Of a stretch of DNA of 64,000 nucleotides, positions 36,465 to 45,070 are shown in pieces. The notes beneath the pieces were generated by a model. That model worked only from the letters and a program-made list of their open reading frames with translations, had not been told where the DNA came from and ran no database searches. The translations under genes and the position numbers were made by a program. Position 1 is the first letter of the stretch, and each line of letters starts with the position of its first letter. Source of the stretch: Bacteroidales bacterium (GTDB lineage: Bacteria > Bacteroidota > Bacteroidia > Bacteroidales > VadinHA17); NCBI GenBank assembly GCA_009877105.1, contig WXFD01000043.1, positions 367,602 to 431,601 on the forward strand, written 5' to 3'.

Positions 36465-38405
36465 TCAAAAGGTGATTTCCCCCGCAATCTCTTTTCGCAC
36501 AAGATCAGCAAATTCTTCAGGTTTCATGGTTCCCCTGTCGCCTTCTCCCTGCCTGCGCACTGAAACCGTTTCGTTCACGGCTTCATTATTTCCTATGATA
36601 AGCAGATAGGGAATTCTCTTTAATTCATTATCCCTTATCTTCTTACCGATCTTTTCACTCCTTTCGTCAATAAGTGTGCAAATATCGGAATTATTTAGAA
36701 AATCAAAAACTTTTCTTGCATAATCATTGAATTTTTCACTGATAGGCAGCACAACGGCCTTTTCAGGTGCAAGCCAGAGCGGGAATTTTCCCGCTGTATT
36801 TTCGATTAGGACCGCGATGAATCTTTCAAGTGATCCGAATATTGCCCTGTGGATCATCACCGGCCTGTGTTTCTGATTGTCACTTCCGTTGTAGGTGAGG
36901 TCGAATCTTTCGGGCAGGTTGTAATCGACCTGGATCGTTCCGAGCTGCCATTTCCTGCCAATTGCATCTTTGACCATGAAATCGAGTTTGGGGCCGTAAA
37001 ACGCAGCCTCACCGGGAACAACAGTGGTTTCAAGTTCCTTTTCACCGGCCGCTTCAATGATTGCGTTCTCGGCTTTTTCCCAGTTCTCATCCGATCCGAT
37101 GTATTTCTCCCTGTTATCAGGATCACGCAAGGATATTTGTGCGGAATACTCATTAAGATTGACGGCCTTGAAAATGAACTGAACCAGGTCGATAATGCTC
37201 TTGAACTCTTCTTTCAGCTGGTCGTGCCTGCAGAAATGGTGGGCATCATCCTGGGTGAAGCTTCTGACCCTTGTGAGCCCGTGCAACTCACCGCTTTGCT
37301 CATACCTGTATACTGTCCCGAATTCAGCCATCCGGAATGGAAGATCCTTGTATGAGTGGGGTTTGGCATTGTATATCTCGCAGTGATGGGGGCAGTTCAT
37401 CGGTTTAAGCATGAATTGTTCGCCTTCCTGCGGTGTTGCCATGGGCTGGAATGAATCCTTCCCGTATTTTTCGTAGTGCCCTGAGGTCTTATAAAGATTA
37501 ACGTTCCCGATATGAGGGGTGGTAACAATCTGGTAGCCTCTTTTCTTCAGGATCCTGGTCATGAAATCAATCAGGTTCTGCCTCAACTCGGCTCCTTTGG
37601 GCATCCACAGAGGAAGCCCCATGCCCACGTGCGGGGAAAATGTAAAAAGCTCAAGTTCCCTGCCAATCCTGCGGTGATCCCTTTTCCTGGCTTCTTCAAG
37701 GAATACCAGGTAATCATCGAGCAGTTTCTGCTTTGGATATGTTATGCCGTAAATCCTTGTGAGCATTTTGTTCTTTTCGTTCCCTCTCCAGTATGCGCCG
37801 GCTACATTGAGGAGCTTTATTGCCCGGATCGGTGCGGTTGATGGAAGGTGCGGCCCGCGGCACAGATCGGTAAAATTGCCCTGAGTGTACAAAGTTATGG
37901 AGCCATCTTCAAGCTCACCGATCAGCTCTGTTTTGTATTCATCTCCTTTGGCGGTAAAAATATCCATGGCTTCCTTTTTGCTTACTTCCCTGCGGGTAAA
38001 CTTAAGGTTTTCAGCAGCTAGCTCCTTCATCTTTTTCTCAATGGCCGGCAGATCGGCATCGGTGATAACCCGACCGTCGCCCGGGTCAACATCATAGTAA
38101 AATCCGTTCTCGATGGCGGGCCCGATACCGAATTTGATCCCGGGATAAATTGATTCAAGGGCTTCCGCCATCAGGTGGGCTGATGAATGCCAGAAAGCAT
38201 GCCTGGCAGGTTCGTCATCCCATTTATGAAGCACAAGCGATGCATCGGCATATATCGGCCTGGTCAGATCCCGTACCTCATTGTTCACTGTTGCGGCATA
38301 TACCTCACCGGCAAGCCTGGGGCTGATCTGTTCCGCGATTTCAAGGCTGCTGATGCCCGGTTCGAATTCCTTCACCGAGCCGTCAGGAAAAGTTATCTTG
38401 ATCAT
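36465..38405 (-). CDS. thrS: Threonine--tRNA ligase
   Basis: 646 residues from the ATG at 38405 ([17 protein letters not shown]), the usual TGS-domain start; a frame four codons longer exists. The TGS domain (1-62) is followed by the editing domain ([17 protein letters not shown], with HxxxH), the class II catalytic core (motif 1 around [12 protein letters not shown], motif 2 [13 protein letters not shown], zinc ligands in [12 protein letters not shown], motif 3 [17 protein letters not shown]) and the anticodon-binding domain. First gene of the operon with infC, rpmI and rplT. Confidence 0.97.
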   Translation of the reverse strand: MIKITFPDGSVKEFEPGISSLEIAEQISPRLAGEVYAATVNNEVRDLTRPIYADASLVLHKWDDEPARHAFWHSSAHLMAEALESIYPGIKFGIGPAIENGFYYDVDPGDGRVITDADLPAIEKKMKELAAENLKFTRREVSKKEAMDIFTAKGDEYKTELIGELEDGSITLYTQGNFTDLCRGPHLPSTAPIRAIKLLNVAGAYWRGNEKNKMLTRIYGITYPKQKLLDDYLVFLEEARKRDHRRIGRELELFTFSPHVGMGLPLWMPKGAELRQNLIDFMTRILKKRGYQIVTTPHIGNVNLYKTSGHYEKYGKDSFQPMATPQEGEQFMLKPMNCPHHCEIYNAKPHSYKDLPFRMAEFGTVYRYEQSGELHGLTRVRSFTQDDAHHFCRHDQLKEEFKSIIDLVQFIFKAVNLNEYSAQISLRDPDNREKYIGSDENWEKAENAIIEAAGEKELETTVVPGEAAFYGPKLDFMVKDAIGRKWQLGTIQVDYNLPERFDLTYNGSDNQKHRPVMIHRAIFGSLERFIAVLIENTAGKFPLWLAPEKAVVLPISEKFNDYARKVFDFLNNSDICTLIDERSEKIGKKIRDNELKRIPYLLIIGNNEAVNETVSVRRQGEGDRGTMKPEEFADLVRKEIAGEITF

Positions 38406-38430
38406 TAATCGTGTCATTTTTATTGAGGTG

Positions 38431-38438
38431 CAAATTTA
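38431..38438 (-). promoter_or_regulatory. TAAATTTG -7 box upstream of thrS
   Basis: On the minus strand TAAATTTG (38438-38431) lies 25 nt before the thrS ATG. A TTTG is present 14 nt further upstream (38456-38453), closer than the ideal 19-21 nt. The short leader leaves no room for a T-box. Confidence 0.4.
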
Positions 38439-38580
38439 ATGAAAATTATTTTCAAAGGCTTTTGCCAATCACGATCTTATTTCCGGAAAGCCATGATTGA
38501 TCCGGACGAAATTTGCGGTTTGACGTTACTGTTGGCACCAAATTTGAATTCAGCATTATGTACAAGCAACAATAAACACC

Positions 38581-39321
38581 ATGAACAAAGTTTTCTACAT
38601 AACATTTATCCTGCCGCTGATCCTTATTTCGTGCGAATATTCGCCAAGGGCATTTTTTTCTGCAGACCCTGGCGATCCGGTGGTGGGAGAGGAGGTGTGG
38701 TTCACCAGCGGATCTGACAATGCAGTTGAGCATGAGTGGGATTTCGGCGACGGGTTTTATTCAACCGAAAGAAATCCGGTGCACAAATTCATGTCTTCGG
38801 GTAAATTCACCGTGACACTGAAGGTATGGTCCTCCTCGGGCCTAAGTGACGAAGCTTCCCTCGGAATAAATGTCCTGATCCCGACGCTTCTCGAAATCGA
38901 GGTCCTGGAGTATTACGAGGAGTATCCTGTCAAAGGTGCAAGCGTTATCCTTTATCCGACTCTCGGCGACTGGGAGAATGAAAGGAACATGACAGGAGAA
39001 GGTATTACCGATTCCGACGGGAAGGTGATCTTTGCCGGCCTGGGCAAAAAAGTACATTATGTCGATGTCTGGGAAAAGAACCATGATAATTATGCTCTCA
39101 AGGAAGAGGATATCGGATTTATTCGTACTCCTGAAATAATTCCCAACAGAATAAACAGGTTCATTGCCTGGGTCGATTATGTCGATCATGGCAAAGCCGG
39201 CCGGCGGGACGCCAGCGTTGTCGTCAGGAAACTTGAAAGGAAACCCTCTGAAAAGAAACAACCCGAAGCGTCAGACGGCACTTCCGGCTGGGAAGAACTT
39301 TACAACCGGCGTGTACGGTAA
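38581..39321 (+). CDS. PKD domain lipoprotein
   Basis: 246 residues. A lipobox (LILISC) gives a lipoprotein with Cys18. A PKD domain (about 24-97) carries the canonical VEHEWDFGDGFYSTERNPVHKF and FTVTLKVWSSSG. A second beta domain (about 100-215, VKGASVILYPT, ITDSDGKVIFAGL) resembles a carboxypeptidase-regulatory-like fold. The C-terminus is charged and probably disordered. A surface or periplasmic binding role is plausible, but no function can be assigned. Close TTTG and CAAATTTG sequences precede it at non-ideal spacing. Confidence 0.75.
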   Translation: MNKVFYITFILPLILISCEYSPRAFFSADPGDPVVGEEVWFTSGSDNAVEHEWDFGDGFYSTERNPVHKFMSSGKFTVTLKVWSSSGLSDEASLGINVLIPTLLEIEVLEYYEEYPVKGASVILYPTLGDWENERNMTGEGITDSDGKVIFAGLGKKVHYVDVWEKNHDNYALKEEDIGFIRTPEIIPNRINRFIAWVDYVDHGKAGRRDASVVVRKLERKPSEKKQPEASDGTSGWEELYNRRVR

Positions 39322-39378
39322 TTAAGCCGATGGTCCGGGATTTCCGGCCCCGGTATTTGAACGCCTCACGGATCGCCT

Positions 39379-39765
39379 TCAGAACCAGCTTTGAATCAGG
39401 TTTTTCCTGTCGTGCTGGAATTCACTCAGCCTGTAGAAGATTTCTGAATTCTCTGATTCGATCCTGTATTCCCAGTAAGTGGAAATGGTTCCCGGTGACA
39501 TCATTGTCCGTCTGATATAAAGAGGTGACCCTTTGACAAAATCGCATCTTTCGGAAAATGCGGATATTTTGCCGTAGGTGCTGTCCATTGAAGTTTTGAT
39601 GAAGATCAGATATGGTTCGCCCGCTTTTTCGGGTATGTGCTGGCGGTAATCAACAAAGTTCCCGACATATTTTCTCGTGATTATCAGAGAATCTTCCTGT
39701 ACGGATTGCTTTGTTGTGGCACATGAAGCAGCTACTATCAACAGCAGAAGCAATAATTTTTTCAT
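39379..39765 (-). CDS. Small hypothetical lipoprotein
   Basis: 128 residues from the ATG at 39765, giving MKKLLLLLLIVAASCATT with a lipobox (VAASC, Cys15). The frame is open 14 codons further upstream, but that part lies in the 113-bp repeat and lacks signal-peptide character. The mature part is a small beta-rich domain (ITRKYVGNFVDYRQHI, EYRIESENSEIFYRL). I do not recognise the family. Its start codon is the last part of copy 2 of the repeat, so that repeat is its 5' regulatory region. Confidence 0.65.
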   Translation of the reverse strand: MKKLLLLLLIVAASCATTKQSVQEDSLIITRKYVGNFVDYRQHIPEKAGEPYLIFIKTSMDSTYGKISAFSERCDFVKGSPLYIRRTMMSPGTISTYWEYRIESENSEIFYRLSEFQHDRKNLIQSWF

Positions 39766-39868
39766 GTGAAAATAAATTTTTATACTACTGAAGATTAAGT
39801 GGTTCACATGGAATCCACATGAATTTTATCTTCATGCTTGTTTGTCATTTTGTATCATGTGGGTTTCA
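39756..39868 (-). repeat. 113-bp intergenic regulatory repeat, copy 2
   Basis: Reverse-oriented partner of 3921-4033, about 91% identical with no gaps. It contains the inverted repeats AACCCACATGA / TCATGTGGATT (one mismatch) and CATGTGA / TCACATG. The base changes between copies leave both stems pairable: the single mismatch moves to a different position in the first stem. It ends on the ATG AAA AAA T start of the small lipoprotein gene. Confidence 0.85.
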
Positions 39869-40010
39869 TACCGGTATTTCTGATTTCCGCTTGTCACATA
39901 ACAACGTAAAAGGGTTATGCTTTATTGGATGGCGGCAGCTGATTATTAAATGATGTATGGTGGAAGTCACTGAAATACATTATTGATGGGATCGCTGCTT
40001 AACCAGCCGT

Positions 40011-41084
40011 TCATTTGCCCGGGAATACGACAGGTCCGGTATAAATGGAAAATCCTTCAGCAGTCCTTACCGACATTTCCGGCATCCGGTCGCCCTTCAT
40101 TGCTGCACATCCGGTTTCGCCCGTCCTGTTTATTGCAACGAATTTTTCGGCAGGATAGAACAGCGGGTTGACTTTTTTATACTTGCCGGCGATCATTTTC
40201 AGCGCATCTTCGCATGCCTGCTGGGGTGTTCTTCCTTCCTTCATCCTGAGGACAATATAATACGAAGCGCACGATTTGATCACATCTTCTCCGCGGCCTG
40301 TTGCGCCGGCGGCGCCAGTTTCATTATCGACATACAGTCCGGCCCCGATTATCGGAGAATCACCAACCCTTCCGTTCAGCTTGAAGCTCAGTCCGCTGGT
40401 AGTGGTGCATCCGGCTATGTCACCCCTAGAGTCAATTGCAAGCACGTTGGTGGTGCCGTAGTGATGTTCCGGTGCGGGGAAATCGTTCCAGTATGCCTCC
40501 TTCCGGTCCGAATCCTTAAGGTGTTCGGGCGGCCCCCAGTCGTCGTCAGGGCTGAGCTCCTCCTTCCATCTCAGCCAAATTTTACGGGCCTTTTCGGTCA
40601 GAAGGTTTTCTTCCCTGAATCCCCATGCTTTTGCAAATTCAAGCGCACCTGCGCCTGTAAGCAAAACATGATCGGTGCGCTGCATAACCAGCTTTGCAAC
40701 CGATGAGGGAGTCTTTATGTTTTCCAGGCAGGCCACCGCCCCGGCTGAGTAAGTTCTGCCGTCCATGAAGGATGCATCAAGCTGAACAACGCCTTTTTCA
40801 TTAGGCAATCCTCCATACCCGACGGTTGTATCTTCCGGATCCAGTTCTATAATGTTTGCAGCTTTTTCAACCGCATCGACGGCATTCCCTCCTTCAATGA
40901 GAACCTGCCAGCCTGCTTCCATTGCCTTCCGGCCGGTTTCGTTTGCATGGCTTGTGACGATCAGGGGTGTAATTCCCTTTGAAGCAGATGAAGACCTGCC
41001 GGAAGTAAGTACCGGGAACATAAGAGAACCGGCACCGGCCCCAAGGGTTCTGAAGAAAAAATGACGGCGGGATATGTTTCTCAT
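40011..41084 (-). CDS. N4-(beta-N-acetylglucosaminyl)-L-asparaginase (Ntn hydrolase), Tat-exported
   Basis: 357 residues. A twin-arginine signal (SRRHFFFRTLGAGAGSLMF) leads the protein. It is an N-terminal-nucleophile hydrolase of the aspartylglucosaminidase family: EGGNAVDAVEKAANIIELDPEDTTVGYGG in the alpha chain, autocleavage before Thr211 in YGTTNVLAID, and GRVGDSPIIGAGLYVDNETGAAGATGRGE in the beta chain. It cleaves the GlcNAc-asparagine bond of N-glycosylated asparagine, here probably in the periplasm on glycopeptide remains. The leader contains a TATATTTG box and a 10-bp inverted repeat. Confidence 0.88.
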   Translation of the reverse strand: MRNISRRHFFFRTLGAGAGSLMFPVLTSGRSSSASKGITPLIVTSHANETGRKAMEAGWQVLIEGGNAVDAVEKAANIIELDPEDTTVGYGGLPNEKGVVQLDASFMDGRTYSAGAVACLENIKTPSSVAKLVMQRTDHVLLTGAGALEFAKAWGFREENLLTEKARKIWLRWKEELSPDDDWGPPEHLKDSDRKEAYWNDFPAPEHHYGTTNVLAIDSRGDIAGCTTTSGLSFKLNGRVGDSPIIGAGLYVDNETGAAGATGRGEDVIKSCASYYIVLRMKEGRTPQQACEDALKMIAGKYKKVNPLFYPAEKFVAINRTGETGCAAMKGDRMPEMSVRTAEGFSIYTGPVVFPGK

Positions 41085-41113
41085 GACTGGCTGATGTTTG
41101 TGATAGTTAAGTT

Positions 41114-41121
41114 CAAATATA
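41114..41121 (-). promoter_or_regulatory. TATATTTG -7 box upstream of the asparaginase gene
   Basis: On the minus strand TATATTTG (41121-41114) lies 29 nt before the ATG at 41084. A 10-bp inverted repeat (41126-41153) begins 4 nt upstream of it, over the -33 region. No TTTG at the ideal -33 distance. Confidence 0.4.
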
Positions 41122-41125
41122 ATCA

Positions 41126-41153
41126 GATCAGCCGGATAAAAACCCGGCTGATC
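41126..41153 (-). repeat. Perfect 10-bp inverted repeat over the asparaginase promoter
   Basis: GATCAGCCGG and CCGGCTGATC flank an 8-nt spacer. It lies between the SGNH hydrolase gene (225 nt away) and the asparaginase gene. It could be an operator over the -33 region or a hairpin ending transcription of the SGNH gene; no T-run follows it on the minus strand, which favours an operator. The rest of the 294-nt gap 41085-41378 holds nothing else I recognise. Confidence 0.45.
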
Positions 41154-41378
41154 ATAAAAATATTCATAGCATCAGGCATGCGGGGTCCTGTACACTCATC
41201 TGTGAGTATTGAAACCATTACCGGTGATAATTTGAACAGTTGTAGCTAAATGCCATATTTATCCTGCTGTCCGGCCTGCCCGGGCGGCATATTTGCATAT
41301 CATGCATCAGGCAAGGGGTTTTCCTGCCGGAGATCAGACCGGACGGAAACCGGTTCATATGTCGGACCCCGGGTTCCT

Positions 41379-42068
41379 TTATCTTCCGAGAACCTTGTAC
41401 AGCTCATTCTTGATGATTCCCGCCCATACCCTGTATCCGTCTGTGTTCAGGTGAAGCTTGTCGTCCCTGAACAGTTCGGTGCGGGGAAGGCCTTCCCTGG
41501 TAAGAAATGCCTGTTCGGTGCTGATGAAATATGTATTATGATGATTATTGCATATTTTCTGGATCTGCTGATTGGCCTCCCTAATTTCAGGCCAGACGTG
41601 CCATCTGGCGGCTGTGGGTGTGATCGCGATCCAGAAGACGGGAGTATCCTTGTATTTCCTTCGTATAATGTATAATGTTTTCCTGAACAGTTCGGCCACT
41701 TCTGCAGGGGTTTTGTCAGAATCACTGCCCGAGATGTCGTTTGCAATGAATATCACTATGGCACTGCAGGGATGCGGATAGATGATCCTGTCGGCATATA
41801 CTGCGAAATCGCTGAGCTTGGCGCCACCATAGCCCCTCTGGATCACATTGTAAGGTTGCATGTCCTTGCCGATGTCATCCCATAGCTTGATGCTTGAGCT
41901 GCCTGCAAACAAAACCGCGTCGGAGGGATATGATTTTTCTACGTCGAGCTGTTCAAATTTCCGGATATCATTTTCCCATGCCTTCACCTCCGGCAGATTC
42001 CTGTAGGTTTTCAACGGTGAACAGGCTGAAAGGATGATCAGGGTTGCAAGCAGGAATTTACGTATCAT
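41379..42068 (-). CDS. SGNH/GDSL-type hydrolase lipoprotein
   Basis: 229 residues from the ATG at 42068 (MIRKFLLATLIILSACS, lipobox at Cys16); longer frames to 42092 exist. The SGNH blocks are present: block I FAGSSSIKLW (nucleophile Ser), block II QRGYGGAKLSD, block III IANDISGSD, and block V DKLHLNTDGY (Asp and His). Such enzymes deacylate esters on sugars, lipids or polysaccharides; a carbohydrate esterase is plausible for a lipoprotein but not proven. Confidence 0.82.
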   Translation of the reverse strand: MIRKFLLATLIILSACSPLKTYRNLPEVKAWENDIRKFEQLDVEKSYPSDAVLFAGSSSIKLWDDIGKDMQPYNVIQRGYGGAKLSDFAVYADRIIYPHPCSAIVIFIANDISGSDSDKTPAEVAELFRKTLYIIRRKYKDTPVFWIAITPTAARWHVWPEIREANQQIQKICNNHHNTYFISTEQAFLTREGLPRTELFRDDKLHLNTDGYRVWAGIIKNELYKVLGR

Positions 42069-42188
42069 GGTCATAAGTGCTTTTGATATCATTAAAATTA
42101 GGTTAATTCATGTAAAGGTTTAAAAAAAAAATCAATTTCTGATTTGATTTAATACAATAGTAACAATATTTCATTTACAAAAAAAAGT

Positions 42189-42196
42189 TACGTTTG
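42189..42196 (+). promoter_or_regulatory. TACGTTTG -7 box upstream of the permease gene
   Basis: TACGTTTG fits TAnnTTTG and lies 43 nt before the permease ATG. The surrounding 100 nt is very AT-rich. No TTTG at the -33 distance (ATAT in place). Confidence 0.35.
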
Positions 42197-42239
42197 CAAT
42201 ATTTTAACTTTTCCATGCTAATCCTGTCAATTAATTCCA

Positions 42240-43832
42240 ATGTCGAAAAAGCAATTATTTCTTACCAAGCCCCTGGGGCAGTTACTGAGTGAATCAAAGG
42301 AGTCGGGGGGATTGAAGCGTACTCTTACGGCGCTGAATCTTACAACCCTTGGTATTGGCGCCATAATTGGTGCAGGCATTTTTGTGCTCAGCGGTCAGGC
42401 TGCTGCACAGTATGCTGGGCCCGCCATAGTGCTGTCATTTGTGGTTTCCGGCCTGGCCTGCGGTTTTGCTGGCCTGTGCTATGCGGAATTTGCCTCGATG
42501 ATACCAATTGCCGGGAGCGCCTATACCTATTCCTATGCAACCCTGGGTGAGTTTTTTGCATGGATAATAGGCTGGGATCTTATCCTGGAATATCTTTTTG
42601 CAGCATCAACAGTATCGGTTGGATGGTCAGGATATGTGGTCAGCTTTCTCAAGGATTTCAACATAAATGTTCCGCCGCAGTTCTCCGATGCCACAGGTAC
42701 GGTCCTGGTCAACATTCCCGAACTGGGATGGAAGCCGCTGCATGCTTTTGCACACACACTGGCCGAATCGGGGATAAATGCCGATGCGCTTCCGCATGTC
42801 ACCTGTATTCTTAACCTTCCGGCAATGTTCATTATAGCATTGCTATCAACATTACTGGTGATTGGAATAAAGGAATCAGCCAACTTCAACAACTTAATGG
42901 TTATTATCAAGGTGTCAGTGATTGTATTGTTTATTGCCGTGGGTTTTGCGTTTGTAAAGTCAGTCAACTGGCATCCGTTCATTCCGGCAAACAAGGTTGA
43001 ATCCACACCAATATCGGAATATGGATCATTCTGGTTATGGCTGAAAGCTTACGGATCAGAATTCGGTAAATTCGGGATAAGCGGGATCCTGAGGGGGGCC
43101 GGCGTAATATTCTTTGCGTATATCGGGTTCGATGCCGTTTCAACTGCAGCCCAGGAAGCCCGTAATCCGCAGAGAGACATGCCTGTGGGCATTCTTGGAT
43201 CACTCGGTATATCAACGTTGCTTTATATCCTTGTTGCTGTCGTCATGACAGGGATAGTGAGCTATAAAACCCTTAATGTTGCTGATCCGGTGGCAGTTGC
43301 CGTCGATGCCATGGGAAAGGGTATGTTCTGGCTCAGGCCAATTGTCAAGATTGCTGCAATTGCAGGGCTGAGCTCAGTAATCCTCGTTATGCTCCTTGGA
43401 CAGCCGAGGATCTTTTTCACAATATCAAAGGACGGCTTGCTTCCTCCTGTTTTTTCAAAGGTTCATCCAAGGTTTAAGACCCCGTATATGAGTACCATAC
43501 TCACCGGGATTGTTGCAATGATCATTGCCGGGATCCTGCCGATAAGGATCCTGGGGGAGCTTGTATCCATCGGGACCTTGCTGGCGTTCATCATTGTGTG
43601 CATAAGCGTATTGGTTCTCAGGAAAACAAGACCTGAGGTGGAGAGGCCCTTCAGGACTCCGTGGGTACCCGTGGTACCGATACTGGGTGCCCTTATCTGC
43701 TTTGTCCAGATGGCGGCCCTGCCGCTTGATACATGGCTGAGGCTGCTTGTGTGGATGGCCCTCGGCTTCATGATATATTTCTTCTACGGGATCAGGCACA
43801 GCAAGGTGAGGATGGCTAACAAAAAGGACTGA
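42240..43832 (+). CDS. APC family cationic-type amino acid permease
   Basis: 530 residues with 12 to 14 membrane helices. The APC hallmark in helix 1 is TTLGIGAIIGAGIFVLSG, followed by SGLACGFAGLCYAEFASMIPIAGSAYTYSYATLGEF and, in helix 6, FFAYIGFDAVSTAAQEARNPQRDMPVGI. This is the YfnA/CAT-like subgroup, which imports neutral or cationic amino acids with protons. It converges on lysA with an 88-nt gap. Lysine transport is tempting from context, but the substrate cannot be read from the sequence. Confidence 0.88.
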   Translation: MSKKQLFLTKPLGQLLSESKESGGLKRTLTALNLTTLGIGAIIGAGIFVLSGQAAAQYAGPAIVLSFVVSGLACGFAGLCYAEFASMIPIAGSAYTYSYATLGEFFAWIIGWDLILEYLFAASTVSVGWSGYVVSFLKDFNINVPPQFSDATGTVLVNIPELGWKPLHAFAHTLAESGINADALPHVTCILNLPAMFIIALLSTLLVIGIKESANFNNLMVIIKVSVIVLFIAVGFAFVKSVNWHPFIPANKVESTPISEYGSFWLWLKAYGSEFGKFGISGILRGAGVIFFAYIGFDAVSTAAQEARNPQRDMPVGILGSLGISTLLYILVAVVMTGIVSYKTLNVADPVAVAVDAMGKGMFWLRPIVKIAAIAGLSSVILVMLLGQPRIFFTISKDGLLPPVFSKVHPRFKTPYMSTILTGIVAMIIAGILPIRILGELVSIGTLLAFIIVCISVLVLRKTRPEVERPFRTPWVPVVPILGALICFVQMAALPLDTWLRLLVWMALGFMIYFFYGIRHSKVRMANKKD

Positions 43833-43920
43833 CCGTCATTCTGTCGGCGTTACGGGCAAGATCTGCACACTTCGCGCGGATCGAAAAACATAGCCGGGGA
43901 TTCCAGGAATGCAGCCGTTT

Positions 43921-45069
43921 TCAGATCTCGTCGGAGAAGACACTCCCGGGCAGATCACGCATATTGTAGCGGGAAGCCATGGATTCACCATATGCCCCGG
44001 CAGACCTTATAGCAATGATATCACCTCTTTTTGTCTCGGGCAGCCTGATATGTGTGGCAAAAGTATCGGCCGATTCGCATACCGGCCCGACTACATCGTA
44101 CCAGTGCTCGTCCCCGGTTGACGTCAGATTCTCTATCATGTGATGCGCATTGTAAAGCGCGGGCCTTATCAGATCAGTCATGCCGGCATCGATTATAACA
44201 AAAACCGTTTTGCTGCCTTTCTTTACGAACAGGACCCTCGAGATCAGCGAGCCGCATTGTCCGACAATTGATCTGCCCGGTTCGATATGGATCCGCTGGC
44301 CCGGCCGAAGCCTGATATACTCATTTACCAGTCTGAAGTAATTCTGAAATCTGGCCGGCTTTTCGGGATCTTCATAATCTATTCCCAGCCCCCCGCCGAG
44401 ATTGATTATTTCCAGTTCCGCATCAATTGAGGCAAACCAATCCTGGAGCTCGTTAATCTTCGAGCACAGGCTCCTGAAAACTGACATCCGGGTAATCTGC
44501 GATCCTATGTGGAAATGAATACCCCTGAACCGTACATTGTCCAGGCTTTTAAGCCTGTTCATGACTTCTTCCAGGTCCCAGATGTTGATTCCGAACTTGT
44601 TTTCATGTATCCCCGTTGTAATATATTTATGGGTATGAGCCGATACATTCGGATTGATCCTGAGGGCTATTGATGCTGTCTTTCCTGTACCCGAGGCTAT
44701 TGAATTGATTACCTCGATCTCGGGGATCGATTCACAGTTGAAACAGAATATATCACTTTTCAGTGCGGCCTCAATATCCCTGTCAGTCTTGCCAACGCCT
44801 GCAAACACTATTTCGGACGGACTGAAACCTGCCCTCATTGCACAGTCAATTTCATTGAAACTGACGCAATCGGCACCAAAACCATATGAAGAGATGATTT
44901 CCAGTAACCTTGGATTAGCGTTTGCCTTGACTGCATAATGAACTTTGTATCCAGAGGCTGAAGCTTCACTTTTCAGAGTTTCGCACGTGCTTCTCAGAAC
45001 GCCGACATCATAATAGTAAAAAGGAGTTTGCCTGTTACTGAGTTTATCTAAGATTGACTGTTCAAACAT
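43921..45069 (-). CDS. lysA: Diaminopimelate decarboxylase
   Basis: 382 residues, fold-type III PLP decarboxylase. The PLP lysine is Lys48 in HYAVKANANP. Further motifs are HFHIGSQI, EIINLGGGLGIDY (phosphate-binding), HIEPGRSIV, and the C-terminal VGPVCESADTFATHI with the conserved CESxD. It converts meso-diaminopimelate to lysine and CO2, the last step of the pathway. It starts one nt after the lysC stop, so it is cotranscribed and probably translationally coupled with it. Confidence 0.95.
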   Translation of the reverse strand: MFEQSILDKLSNRQTPFYYYDVGVLRSTCETLKSEASASGYKVHYAVKANANPRLLEIISSYGFGADCVSFNEIDCAMRAGFSPSEIVFAGVGKTDRDIEAALKSDIFCFNCESIPEIEVINSIASGTGKTASIALRINPNVSAHTHKYITTGIHENKFGINIWDLEEVMNRLKSLDNVRFRGIHFHIGSQITRMSVFRSLCSKINELQDWFASIDAELEIINLGGGLGIDYEDPEKPARFQNYFRLVNEYIRLRPGQRIHIEPGRSIVGQCGSLISRVLFVKKGSKTVFVIIDAGMTDLIRPALYNAHHMIENLTSTGDEHWYDVVGPVCESADTFATHIRLPETKRGDIIAIRSAGAYGESMASRYNMRDLPGSVFSDEI

Positions 45070-45070
45070 T

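Noticed and set aside
38406..38580. T-box leader for thrS
   Set aside because: No T-box sequence; the promoter box is 25 nt from the start codon.
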